Positions 54,824-64,000 of a stretch of DNA of 64,000 nt are shown piece after piece. The notes beneath the pieces were generated by a model. The model did not search any database and was not told the DNA's origin. It was given only the letters and a program-made list of their open reading frames with translations. Each line of letters starts with the position of its first letter. Positions within the stretch are counted from its first letter, which is position 1. A program made the position numbers and the translations under genes. Where the stretch lies: contig JACVRA010000185.1 of the NCBI GenBank assembly GCA_019828545.1, positions 62,001-126,000 on the forward strand. Direction: 5' to 3'. Origin of the DNA: Paracamarosporium sp. OC-R06-R3. Its lineage: Eukaryota > Ascomycota > Dothideomycetes > Pleosporales > Didymosphaeriaceae.

Positions 54824-57446
54824 CTAATCCGCTAGGTCGATGTCACCGTCTGCATCAAGTGCTTCACCTCTCAAAGGAGGGGGCAACTTTTCGCGGATTG
54901 CATCGAATGCGACCTGGCAATTACGGGCATCTTCGAGGAGACCATTGCGCTGGAAGGTATCGATACACACGCCCCAAGCGACTGCTCGCCAAAGAGCAGG
55001 GCCTTGGCTGCTGACATTTCTCGCCGCTCGAGCGCACTTGATCGGCTGTTCACCTACCTGATTTGCAAAGAATTTGCTAGCCATGTAATTCAGACACATC
55101 GAAACGAATTGTGCGTTCCCCAATCTCTGTGCCCTGTTCGTAGTTGTGTGTATTTGCGTCTTATGACCTTTTATGGACTCCTCCTGAGTGATGGCTTGGA
55201 TGATGCGGAATGCGCAATCAATGTAATGGTTCGGATGATTAAGACATAGAGGTTGGAGCTGCGCGAACAAAGCTTGTGCTAGGTGGTGTTGAGGGTGTGA
55301 TGGATCTCGAATGATGAGCATCCGGTTCATTGCTGCTAGCAGAGCGATATCTGTGCTGAAATTGGTACCGGAATCTGCAGCAGGCAGATTGAACTCGGGG
55401 CTAGCATATGTAGCTAAGGCCGACTCAACCGATCCGTTGGCCTGGTCAATCATGCCGGATAGATAGGACAAGGCCCGAGCGTAGGACTCTAGCCCTTTAA
55501 AAGGCAATTCAGAGTTGCGCTCTCGAAGCATCATAACTGCAAGTTTGGCTGTTGGCTTGTCTTCGTGGTAACATGCGGCAATACCGAGGGTGTATTTGAT
55601 ATGCCAGTCGAGCACCTTAATCCAGTTTCGGTGTCCCAAAGACCTCTGCACCGACGACGGAAATGAAGAGGGACGTTGAATGGCATCTACAAGTGTTGGA
55701 TTCAAAGCACTGCAGAAACAGGGGAAAGCATACCTTGAGTGAGTGTGTGCCCTTCTTGTAGGTATTTAGTACCTTTTTCTTTTGTCACAACTACTAGACC
55801 ACTTAGGTAATAGGCCAGCATCCCGAAGTCGTTCTGCGGTAACCAAGCAAAGACGAGCTCGTCGCGGCCATCGTCGGCTTTGCGAAAGACGCCGCCAGTA
55901 GAGAAGGTCAAGTTGGGAGCCGAACTCTTTTCGATGAGCACAGAAAAGGTTCCATTGTCGGGTTTCGCGTTCTGGTCTACCTTGCTCTGCAGAGCAGTAA
56001 GCTTCTCTTGGCTGGGTTGCCCTTGCTGGATGCTGCATGCGACATCAATGTAATCAATAAAAATGGTTATTGAACCCAGTTGTTTGACAGAGAGCTCAAG
56101 CTGAAGACTCCGCGCCGAAGCAATGGCACGTTGGGCTTGTTCGAGACGATCTGCTGCACTCGATCGCAAGTGAATCATAGCTTCCAAGGCGCAGCAGGTG
56201 ACATAGATGGCTCTGTCTCCCCGCCGCTCAGAGTGTACGGCTATTGCATGTAGTTGCTGAAGAGCTGAGGTTATTTCTGGTCGCTTAGGAACTTGGAGTG
56301 CTAGAGAGACCTTTAAAAAGCGAAAGGCGTACACCCAGACGATGTGTTGGAACGTCTCTGTCTCTGATATCGGTTGATCCAGCAATTTGAGGGCTGCACG
56401 GTGATTGCTCTTAAACTGATAGCGAGCTTGTAGATGTAGCATGGCATACTTTAGGTCGGTCAATCGGCTCCGGTTGCAGAGCGTAATCTGAGAGCTATTA
56501 GCTTTGCTTTGCCTGCTATCTCTGATCATTTCGAGCCTACCCCCTTTGCCAGAGTTTCTTCAATGTCTTGAGTATTGTCCGTTTCTTCAACCAGCAGGCT
56601 CGCATACCTCAGCCTCAGCATTGCCTCGTCCCGTGGTGTCTGGTTGTACTTTTTTAGGACTGTTTCCATGCATCCCATCGCCGTTGCCATGAGTTTATAG
56701 TACTGATTCAAGTCAGCCGGCCTAAGTGTCATAGCAGCAACCGATCCTAAGCTCCGCGCTGCAGCGATGTACTCATCTGCTGCGGAGAGGATAAGGACCA
56801 TGAGGTCAGCCGGAAGCGGTCTCGCGGGCGCATGCTGCGGTCTCGTAGGCGTCTGCAACTGCGTGGATGGCTGCTTCTTGATGACAACCTGAGGGTGCGA
56901 CCGGACGTGGGAGGAGGTTTGGGATATGGACGGGCTCCGTGACGGCGCGGTTGGTGTGTGTATGTGGACAGGCGTCCCTTGTGGTTGCAAAGGCGCACGA
57001 TGCTGGTTTTGATTTGGCGTGGGAGCATCAGGGTTTCGCTGCTGCGGTCTTGGGGTATTCTCTTGGAACGAGTGTGACCGGCTCGCAGGCTTCGCTGGCG
57101 TTTGCGTAGGCCGCTGCCCTCGATGATCAACGGGCGCGCCGCTGCTTGTGCGCTGACCCAACACCTGGTCTTGTCTCGAACGCACGTTTTGCGGCTGCGG
57201 CATCGTGTTGGGGCTCCGCTGCGGCACAAGGACTTGTGGGTGCATGAATCGTGGTTGCGGCGCGGTTTGCGGGGGCGACTGTTGGCTTGGACGAGGGGGT
57301 ATAATGACTCTTGGGTGCGCATGCTCTGGTGGCGGTTGCGTCCCGTACCCGTTGGGTGCGTACCCGTTTGGTTGCGATGAAGGCGCATACTGGCCGTTCG
57401 GATAGCCCTGACGGGCCTGAGGTGGCCAGTTATATCGTGGGTCCAT
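54824..57446 (-). CDS. SCC4: cohesin loading factor subunit Scc4/Mau2
   Basis: Three exons: 57446-56541, 56487-55734, 55686-54824 (840 aa). The first 215 residues are Pro/Gln-rich and disordered, as in filamentous fungi. Then 'LILSAADEYIAAARSLG', 'YYKLMATAMGCMETVLKKY', 'EAMLRLRYASLLVEETDNTQDIEETLAKGITLCNRSRLTDLKYAMLHL' and further TPR-like helices follow, matching the cohesin-loading-factor family. Scc4 forms a complex with Scc2 that loads cohesin onto chromatin. Later parts contain 'YYLSGLVVVTKEKGTKYLQEGHTL' and 'LNHPNHYIDCAFRIIQAI'. Both introns are about 50 bases. The second uses the TAG acceptor before 'DAIQRPSS', since the nearer CAG would leave an impossible 24-base intron. Confidence 0.9.
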
Positions 57447-57887
57447 GGTTTGTCAGGCCAGACTGATCAGGGTGGCTGCTACGACTGCAGCATCGTTGCG
57501 GACCTTGGTTTCTGTGGTGGATGGAAGTCGTCGCGACCACCTTCGCGACGCAATTAGCGCTGTTAGCGCGCGTTTAAGGCAGCGAATCAACTACCGCCAT
57601 TCGAACCGAGGCGGACTACGACCTAGACACTGTGCATGCTTTTGCCCCAGTCTTTAACATTCTTTGCGGCTTTGGGTTGTTCACCTAACCTAGATAACGA
57701 CATTTTCTTTTTGTCTGGGGTCTGGGAGCAGTGGCTTCACTTCCGGAGAAATCGAACCCCCAGCAAGACATCTCATGCTGCTGCCCTATCATATACAAGC
57801 GTCTGTCGTCTCTCAACGCTAAGCCGTAGAAAACACAAGAGGTTCGGAAAGGTCATACCGGAGAAGACCGTCGGATCTCCTTTCACA
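57447..57887. promoter_or_regulatory. divergent promoter SCC4 / alpha-beta hydrolase
   Basis: 441 bases between divergent start codons. The frame upstream of 57888 is open but has no conserved content. Confidence 0.45.
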
Positions 57888-59289
57888 ATGTCTTTCCTCT
57901 TCGGCCACGCCAGCACTACTTACCACCATCATGGAACCCCAGTATCCCTTCCCATGAAAACAGGCTCCAAAATCTCTTTCTCCGAACTGATAAAGTCTAC
58001 CACTCCATCATGTCGTCTCAACCCACTCCTCTTTAACGGCCACCTTCAAACCATGTGGACAGCCGTAAAAGACGACGGACCACCCGTATACTACAAGCGT
58101 CAAATTTACAACTCGACACACTCGATATACCCTGGCGAGTTTACCGTTGACTTTGTCATATCGAAAGAGGACGGATTGAAGAGTAGGCCCGACGAGAGCC
58201 TTCCCGAGAGAACGACATTCTATTCCAAAGATGAGTGGGATAGTGTGGGCAGTGATGACGCAAAGCCCATGTTGGTGTGCCTGCATGGGTTAAGTGGAGG
58301 CTCACATGAGGTATATCTTCGCCAATGTGTAGCGCCCATCACAGCCTTGGGATGGGAAGCGTGCGTGGTCAATGGAAGGGGATGTGCACTGTCGAAAATC
58401 ACCACGCCGAGATTGTTCAATGCGAGGGCAACGTGGGACGTGAGACAGCTAGTCGAGCATTTGAGGGTGCTGTTTCCAAACCGTCCGCTGTATGCTATCG
58501 GGTTCTCTCTAGGTGCAAATATCTTGACGAATTACGTGGCCGAAGAAGGTGAGAGGTGCGTCCTCAAAGCTGCAATCGCTTGCTCCAACCCCTGGAATCT
58601 CGAGATTTGCAACATAGCGCTACAAAGAAGCTGGATCGGATTCGAAGTCTACAGCAAAGTGATGGGAGGCAACTTAAAGAAGTTATATGAAAAGCACCGC
58701 ACTGAGCTTCTTAAAGGCGAAGGACTGGATGACGAGAAGATCATGAACTGCAAACACCTGTACGAGTTTGACCGGTGAGAAATATCAGAAAACGCTATTA
58801 AAAAGTGGTTTGGAGACTAATGATCACACAGGGCGGTTCAGGCACCAACATGGGGATACCCAACAGAAGGTGCATACTATCGCGACGCACAATCAGTTGA
58901 TGCGGTTGCTGCTATCAAGATTCCGTTCCTCGCTTTGAACGCGGAAGACGATCCAGTAGGTCTCCCTGTCCACTTCCATCCCGACCTGGCTCTTACTAAC
59001 CCGAAACCAGATATCCAGCATTGAGGCGATACCCTATGAAGAGTTCAAACAGAACCCATACACTGTCCTTTGCTGCACTAATTGGGGTGGCCATCTCAGC
59101 TGGTTTCAATTCGGTGGCAAAAGATGGTTTGCGGATGCCGTGACATCTTTTCTCACCAAGATGCATGACGAGGTCGATGTGGACGCGCTGCCGGCGGGCA
59201 AGAGAGCGGAGGCGAACGGCGATATGCCCACGAAGAAGTATCCCATTTTCGACCCGTGTAATAGAAGGTTGATATGTCCACCGAAATAG
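57888..59289 (+). CDS. alpha/beta hydrolase, EEB1/EHT1/ABHD1-3-like esterase/acyltransferase
   Basis: Three exons: 57888-58774, 58832-58955, 59011-59289 (429 aa). 'CRLNPLLFNGHLQTMW' near the N-terminus is the family signature. The oxyanion region is 'LVCLHGLSGGSHEVYLR', the nucleophile Ser lies in 'AIGFSLGANIL', the acid in 'LNAEDDP', and the His in 'TNWGGHLSWF'. Yeast Eeb1, Eht1 and Ymr210w of this family make and hydrolyse medium-chain fatty-acid esters; animal relatives act on phospholipids. Substrate here is inferred only from the family. Splice joins fall in 'FDR|AVQAPTWGYP' and 'EDDP|ISSIEAIP', both in frame. Confidence 0.9.
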
Positions 59290-59374
59290 AAATGTGATGG
59301 CATGGTAGTTTGCTGCGGGTATCAACCTGCGCCAACAAAGATAGATAGCCGAATAGAGCATGATGGTAATGTTT

Positions 59375-59962
59375 TCAACCAAAAGACACCCTCTTCTTTT
59401 TCCCTTTCGCGGCCTTCTTCGGCGCTTCATCATCTACATCCTCAACCCTCGCCGGATCAGAATGCCTGCTCTTCTTCTTTTTCTTCAGCCCTTTCTTCGT
59501 TTCCTCAAATTTGCTAGCCTTTTCCTCAGCCCTAGCTTCCATCTCCTTCCGCTTCGCCTCTCGCACCTCCTCTAACTGTCTTGCGCGCATGATCCTACTC
59601 TCGACATCTTTGTCCTTCTCTGCATTCACCACGCTCATAATCGCCATCATGCTCGCAGGATCATCCACAAAAACTTTGCCCTTCTTTTGGCCCTTGGGCT
59701 TTGCGATGCCGGCAGGAATTATGCCATTGAGCTTTGGTAAATCCAGTTCTGACTCTTTGTAGACGCGCTTCTTCGGTTTGTTCGAGGGTAGTCTAGATTT
59801 CGACTTTTGGGCGCCACCGGGTTTGGCGAGGGCGAGGGACTTCTGCTTGCGCTTCGAGATACCCTCAGGTGCGCTGCCTTTTGGCTTTGCGGATTTCTTT
59901 GATGGACCGCTAGCCTTGCTGCTTTTTGATGATTTGCCTTTGACGGATTTTGTGGGCGCCAT
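59375..59962 (-). CDS. LOC1: 60S ribosome assembly / mRNA localisation protein Loc1
   Basis: A single exon of 195 aa, very Lys-rich. The central '[46 protein letters not shown]' is the Loc1 family block, flanked by basic stretches '[20 protein letters not shown]' and '[12 protein letters not shown]', which should direct it to the nucleolus. In yeast Loc1 binds RNA, helps 60S maturation and affects ASH1 mRNA localisation. The gene shares a 225-base divergent promoter with VPS68. Confidence 0.88.
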   Translation of the reverse strand: MAPTKSVKGKSSKSSKASGPSKKSAKPKGSAPEGISKRKQKSLALAKPGGAQKSKSRLPSNKPKKRVYKESELDLPKLNGIIPAGIAKPKGQKKGKVFVDDPASMMAIMSVVNAEKDKDVESRIMRARQLEEVREAKRKEMEARAEEKASKFEETKKGLKKKKKSRHSDPARVEDVDDEAPKKAAKGKKKRVSFG

Positions 59963-60187
59963 TGTTGTGTGTCTGGGAGGTAGTCTCGCGTGCGGGAGAA
60001 GTATAAGTGTGCTCGAACTTTTTTGGTGGAGAAGCTCTGGTCGGCGGTTACTGTTGCCGATGTGAGCTTGGCAGGCGCATCCAACTGACGAAGCCCAGCC
60101 TCACTGCATCGACCTCACAGCTTGCGCCCAGCTACACACTCGTCACAGCACCTTCACGCATACGAACAGCAGTACAGAGAACGCAGA
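59963..60187. promoter_or_regulatory. divergent promoter LOC1 / VPS68
   Basis: 225 bases between divergent start codons, hence a shared promoter region. Confidence 0.5.
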
Positions 60188-60831
60188 ATGTCTTCTCATC
60201 GCCTATTTCGTTTTCCCAAGCCGGCCTGGTTGAATAGCGCAAACACTAGGACAGCAGGCGTCTACGCAGCCGGAGCTCTGGTACGTAATACCAGCATATA
60301 TTGACTGAAGTCATGAATGCTTATTCATTTGTCATACAGTTCTCTCTCGGTTTCTTTCTCCTAATCGATGTCGCCTCCTGGTCCCGCTCTCCCATGAACC
60401 CCTCCGATCCACCCGTACACGTAACCTTCGTGGACTGGATTCCCGGTATCTGCTCGGCGCTGGGAATGCTGGTCATCAACTCGATTGACAAGTCGCGACT
60501 GTCTGCTGACTCGTTCTCATATTCCGGGAATGGAGTTGCGTGGAAGGCGAGGTTGGTGTTGTTCTTGGGCTTTGCGCTGTTGGCGGGTGGGCTGGCGGGA
60601 AGCGTGGTAGTGCTGGTGCTCAAGTACATTGTGCCAGAGTACGTGTGGCCAACTATCTGGATGGGCGTGGGGAATGTTGTTGCAAATGGGTTGGTCATGC
60701 TAAGGTGAGTTCAAACTTCAGCTCCCACACAGATCGACATGTTGAGCGAAACGCTAACTGGGATCAGCTCTGCTGTGCTTTGGGTTGCTCAGAATATGGA
60801 GGATGAATACACGTATAACCTTGCGCTGTAA
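60188..60831 (+). CDS. VPS68: vacuolar sorting membrane protein Vps68 (TMEM50/UPF0220)
   Basis: Three exons: 60188-60280, 60340-60704, 60768-60831 (173 aa). Four membrane segments are visible: 'GVYAAGALFSLGFFLLIDVASW', 'DWIPGICSALGMLVINSI', 'ARLVLFLGFALLAGGLAGSVVVLVL' and 'VWPTIWMGVGNVVANGLVMLSSAVLWVAQNMED'. Length, order and the 'FVDWIPGI...MLVINSID' block match Vps68/TMEM50. In yeast Vps68 forms a complex with Vps55 at late endosomes that works with ESCRT in sorting to the vacuole. The VPS55 gene is the next one, in the opposite orientation. Confidence 0.92.
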
Positions 60832-61313
60832 GGTGTCATGCGCGATAGAGATACGGGACTATGGCGAGCGTTGATCCGAATTTGGAAGCGAGAGTTTGTG
60901 ACGGATATCCCAGGCTTTGGAGAAGAGTCTGCTGGCATTTTGGGAGTTACTTGCATGTTGTATAATTATTAGCTCGAAGTTCCAGGTTTCAGAGGTCGTT
61001 TCCAGGGCCCTGGCAATTGCGGACTATGTGCTGTATGAAGACATCTGATTCGGTATTATATCTCAAATACGTTCGATATTCAACACAAGCGGTATGAGCA
61101 AGACTCCGCCGGCGAATGCAATATAAAGAACATAGTTTACATGAACGCTCAAAATGATGGAACCCATGGGCACGCGCCCGTCCAAAGCGCGACCCGTATT
61201 CCTCCTCGTAGAGCTGCTCATAATCAAACAGCAACATCGAAGGTAAGGCAGTACCCTTCGCTCCCATCTCTTAATTCGTAGCAATCTCTTCATTCGTCGT
61301 TCCGGCCTTGTAG
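60832..61313. other. convergent intergenic region VPS68 / VPS55
   Basis: 482 bases between the two stop codons, presumably both 3' UTRs. Short minus-strand frames here have no recognisable content. Confidence 0.45.
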
Positions 61314-61839
61314 TCAGAAATCTTGGTCTTCCTGGAAGAAAAGTGTGAAGCTAATGATCGTTCCGTAGATCAGCAGTCCGCCCACAACAGACATGACAGC
61401 GGCACCCGCTTGAATGGTGGCTGAATGGTAGAGAAGGGTTGGAAGCGCTATTTCACTTATCAGCACAGTCGACAGACACAGCCATGTAATCTTGAGCGCA
61501 TGACCACGAATTCGCCCTCTGAGACGTACCGATACCCATAACGACAAAGAACCCAGTCAAGAATCTCCCAAAGTCCACGACTCCGCTTCCCGAGCTTTCC
61601 ATGAAGTCATCTGGATTCGCTGCGCGCCCGCATATCCAGTTCGGAAGCGGTGCGATCACATATGTTGCAACGACGAGAAGCGTGAGGTAGTTGTGGAAGA
61701 GCGCCGCGCTGAGAATGACGAGGAGGAACCCGATGGCAAGGACCTATTGCTCGACTGTCAGCTCAAAAGGCCATCGGAGCGCATGCGACCAAGGCAGGCG
61801 TACGAAGGAGAGCCCTATGATGGTCTTGATGCCAGCCAT
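61314..61839 (-). CDS. VPS55: vacuolar sorting membrane protein Vps55 (LEPROT/OB-RGRP family)
   Basis: Three exons: 61839-61804, 61743-61536, 61447-61314 (125 aa). After splicing the protein reads 'MAGIKTIIGLSFVLAIGFLLVILSAALFHNYLTLLVVATYVIAPLPNWICGR', then 'DFGRFLTGFFVVMALPTLLYHS' and 'AAVMSVVGGLLIYGTIISFTLFFQEDQDF'. These are four membrane segments with the APLPN motif diagnostic of Vps55/LEPROT. It acts in late endosome to vacuole transport as partner of Vps68. The first exon is only 12 codons and the second intron is 88 bases. The gene is divergent to PRE5. Confidence 0.92.
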
Positions 61840-62214
61840 GGCGGGGACCGTAATATCGTGCGAAGAAGTGCTGCGCAAGAGATCCGTTCGACAGCCTGTA
61901 TTGTGCGACGGCAAAAGTGTAGCGTGGGAGGTTCTGGAGATGCGTGAAGCTTGAGCTGCGGTTGCGTAGCGCCTGTGCTGTGAGGCTGTATGCGCACGGG
62001 CGCTTTCTTGGCGGGAAGCTACGATGGAGCTTCGTAACATGGGCGCTGCCTACCATGATTGGTATCCCCCCACCAACCTATCTTCAAAGCTCTCCGCACC
62101 CTCCACACTCTTCACGAATCCCGCACAAAAGGAATCCGTGTTGAAGACGCATTGCGGCAACGATAATCCTTCCGGGCCACACGATATCAGCAGCACAGCA
62201 GCGGCGCCTTCACC
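61840..62214. promoter_or_regulatory. divergent promoter VPS55 / PRE5
   Basis: 375 bases between divergent start codons. No canonical proteasome-box was seen. Confidence 0.45.
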
Positions 62215-63032
62215 ATGTTCAGAAACAACTACGACAACGATTCGGTGACGTTCTCGCCTCAGGGTCGTATTTTCCAGGTTGAATACGCGCAAGAAGCTGT
62301 CAAACAGGGATCAGTAGTCGTGGGAGTAGTCAGCAAGACACATGCCGTGCTCGCGGCGATCAAGGTATGCATCACAGTTTCGAAGGACAGTACGCAGATG
62401 CTAATGTATTGTAGCGAAATGCCGAAGAGCTTTCGTCCTACCAGAAGAAAATCATCCCGATAGACTCGCACTTCGGGATCGCCCTTGCCGGTCTCGCCTC
62501 AGATGCCCGCGTCCTCTCCAACTTTATGAAGCAGCAATCTCTCTCATCACGCCTGACCTACGACCGCGCAATCCCCCTCTCTGAGATCACCGCTCGCATT
62601 GCGGATCGGGCACAGATCAACACCCAGCAGTACGGACGAAGGCCATATGGTGTGGGTCTGCTGATCGCCGGTGTTGATGCTAAGGGACCGCATCTCTTCG
62701 AATTCCAGCCGAGCGGCGTCACGCAAGAAATGGTTGCTTGCGGCATTGGCGCTCGGAGTCAGATGGCGAGGACATACTTGGAGAGACACCTAGACGACTT
62801 CGAAGGTTCAAGTCGCGACGACTTGATCAAGCATGCGCTGAGGGCTTTGAAGGAGTCGCTGTCTCAGGATAAGGAACTCACCGTGGACAACACCAGCGTT
62901 GGTATTGGTGGCATTGGTGAGGACTTCAAGTTGTTCGAGGGCCAGGATATCGCAGAGTGGCTAGATGCTACGTTCGAGAATCGGGAGGGTAGTGGTGAAG
63001 AGGCTGGAGAGGCCATGGAGACGGATTCATGA
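62215..63032 (+). CDS. PRE5: 20S proteasome subunit alpha-6 (Pre5/PSMA1)
   Basis: Two exons: 62215-62364 and 62415-63032 (255 aa). The N-terminus '[24 protein letters not shown]' is the alpha-subunit signature, and the details ('MFRNNYDND') identify Pre5/PSMA1. '[24 protein letters not shown]', '[16 protein letters not shown]' and '[14 protein letters not shown]' follow. The C-terminal tail is acidic ([14 protein letters not shown]). The protein is a structural ring subunit of the 20S core. The intron lies right after 'HAVLAAIK', with a GTATGC donor and TAG acceptor. Confidence 0.95.
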
Positions 63033-63754
63033 AGAAGTTGTGAATACTCTGTGTTACCCTTGGATGAGTAACATGAAAAGCGACAGTACCGGAACTTCCA
63101 TGGCCTGATGGTAGGGTAATTCTCCCAAGGTGAGGTTGGCCGGCAATGTAGGCTGACATTCAGAGACAACGGTTCATGAATAGAAACTCAATGTGAATGA
63201 CCTCTATGATTCCCGTTTAGTTCATGTATGGTACCACGATGAGCATACAACTCTTTCGTACACCTTTGACCTACATTTTGCCATTTGTTAGGATGTAAAA
63301 TACACGGCAAATGTAATGTACCGCCCGACTGTTGGTTTCCCTGCAATAGGCTATTGTAAAGCACATTCTGACTTAACACATAATTCGTATACACCCAGTT
63401 TTGTATATATGTTTTAGCACTAACTGCCTTGTTACGAATTCAAGTGTGAGTACAATTCACTTCGCAATGTTCTGCCTGTGATATACCGCTCCTTCTCGTA
63501 TAATTGCTTAGTCTTTACCATGCATATAATATAATGATTCCTCGTCGGGCATGTCCAAACCAAATGAAAAAAAATCCCTTTGTTTCTTGCAACAGCACGA
63601 TGGAGTGAAGAATGGCCGGGGGTCCGGCCACGTGATCTTGATTCCGCCGAGCCGCATCCGCGAACTTTCGGGCAAGCTCCATCCAACCCTTCACAACCAC
63701 AAGCTCCACCCTCCAACGACCTCAACCCCCGAAACCACATACCCGACCATTACA
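63033..63754. other. intergenic region PRE5 / ATP15
   Basis: 722 bases, AT-rich in the middle (63270-63560). Presumably the PRE5 3' UTR and ATP15 promoter. No gene recognised. Confidence 0.4.
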
Positions 63755-63963
63755 ATGGCATTCGCGTGGAAAGCTGCCGGCCTCTCGTACGCTCTCTTCA
63801 CCCTACACGTTCCGTAGAAGGGGCAATTGATTCTGACAAGCTGGACAGCTACAACCGCTACATTGCGGTCGCATCTCGCGTTGTGCGCCGCTCGCTCAAG
63901 GAGGACAAGAGGATCATTGCCGAGCGACGAGGCGAGAGCGAGATCAGGTTTGCTAAGTGGGAG
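63755..63963 (+). CDS. ATP15: mitochondrial ATP synthase epsilon subunit, partial
   Basis: Two exons visible: 63755-63786 and 63849-63963. The protein reads 'MAFAWKAAGLSYNRYIAVASRVVRRSLKEDKRIIAERRGESEIRFAKWE', the whole conserved core of the small F1 epsilon subunit (about 50-75 aa in fungi). The 62-base intron splits the Ser codon of 'GLSYNRY'. The second exon ends at GTACGT, and the following intron runs beyond the right edge, so a short last exon is outside the window. The subunit belongs to the central stalk of F1Fo ATP synthase. Confidence 0.88.
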
Positions 63964-64000
63964 GTACGTATTGGGAGAATAAAGCGGGGATAGAAGGAAG

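Noticed and set aside
57738..57790. A B-box-like GGTTCGATT on the minus strand, suggesting a tRNA
   Set aside because: No matching acceptor stem or A box at the right distance.
1..64000. CRISPR arrays, operons, riboswitches
   Set aside because: The window is fungal nuclear DNA with spliced genes. No regularly spaced repeats or thiamine-type riboswitch intron was seen.

Overview
The window is nuclear DNA of a filamentous ascomycete. Most genes carry 1-5 short GT-AG introns (about 45-100 bp), many with CTAAC/CTGAC-like branch points, and almost every housekeeping gene has a clear yeast or fission-yeast counterpart. The mix of families (But2-domain secreted protein, TRI12-type pump, BTB protein, Ulp1/zinc-finger protein) suggests Dothideomycetes, perhaps Pleosporales, but that is inference. 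There is no CRISPR array, operon or bacterial feature. I found no convincing tRNA or rRNA gene.

Layout. 1-12 kb: a SWIM zinc-finger protein, RPN8 (26S proteasome lid), PEX16, an HD-domain hydrolase, a secreted GH17 glucanase fused to a But2 domain, and a small O-methyltransferase. 12-17.5 kb: a BTB gene with one in-frame stop, a secreted SGNH hydrolase, and a DCAF4-like WD40 protein. 18-23.5 kb: SELO/FMP40, ORC5 and TAD3. 24-32 kb: a six-exon TRI12-type MFS pump, a small membrane protein built by an internal duplication, an AT-rich gene-poor stretch, an unknown coiled-coil protein and an amidase. 32.5-43 kb: an MMTAG2-type RS protein divergent from MED6, the KSP1-type kinase with a very long upstream region, and UTR4 with unusually long introns.

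43-54 kb is different: gene-poor and repeat-bearing. It holds an RS-rich + Ulp1-like (C48) protease + Cys/His-finger reading frame cut by a single TAG, and a UPF1-type SF1 helicase cut by a single-base shift in an A8 tract, with transition-decayed repeats between them. 54-64 kb returns to housekeeping: a small probable mitochondrial protein, SCC4/MAU2, an EEB1/EHT1-like serine hydrolase, LOC1, VPS68, VPS55, PRE5 and the start of ATP15, which runs off the right edge.

Functional links. VPS68 and VPS55, the two subunits of one late-endosome sorting complex, lie next to each other tail to tail. RPN8 and PRE5 both belong to the proteasome but are 58 kb apart. Several gene pairs share short divergent promoters: MMTAG2/MED6, DCAF4-like/SELO, TAD3/MFS, SCC4/esterase, LOC1/VPS68 and VPS55/PRE5. 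Exon boundaries were set by hand from splice consensus, reading-frame phase and family similarity. They add up to intact frames except in the three broken genes.
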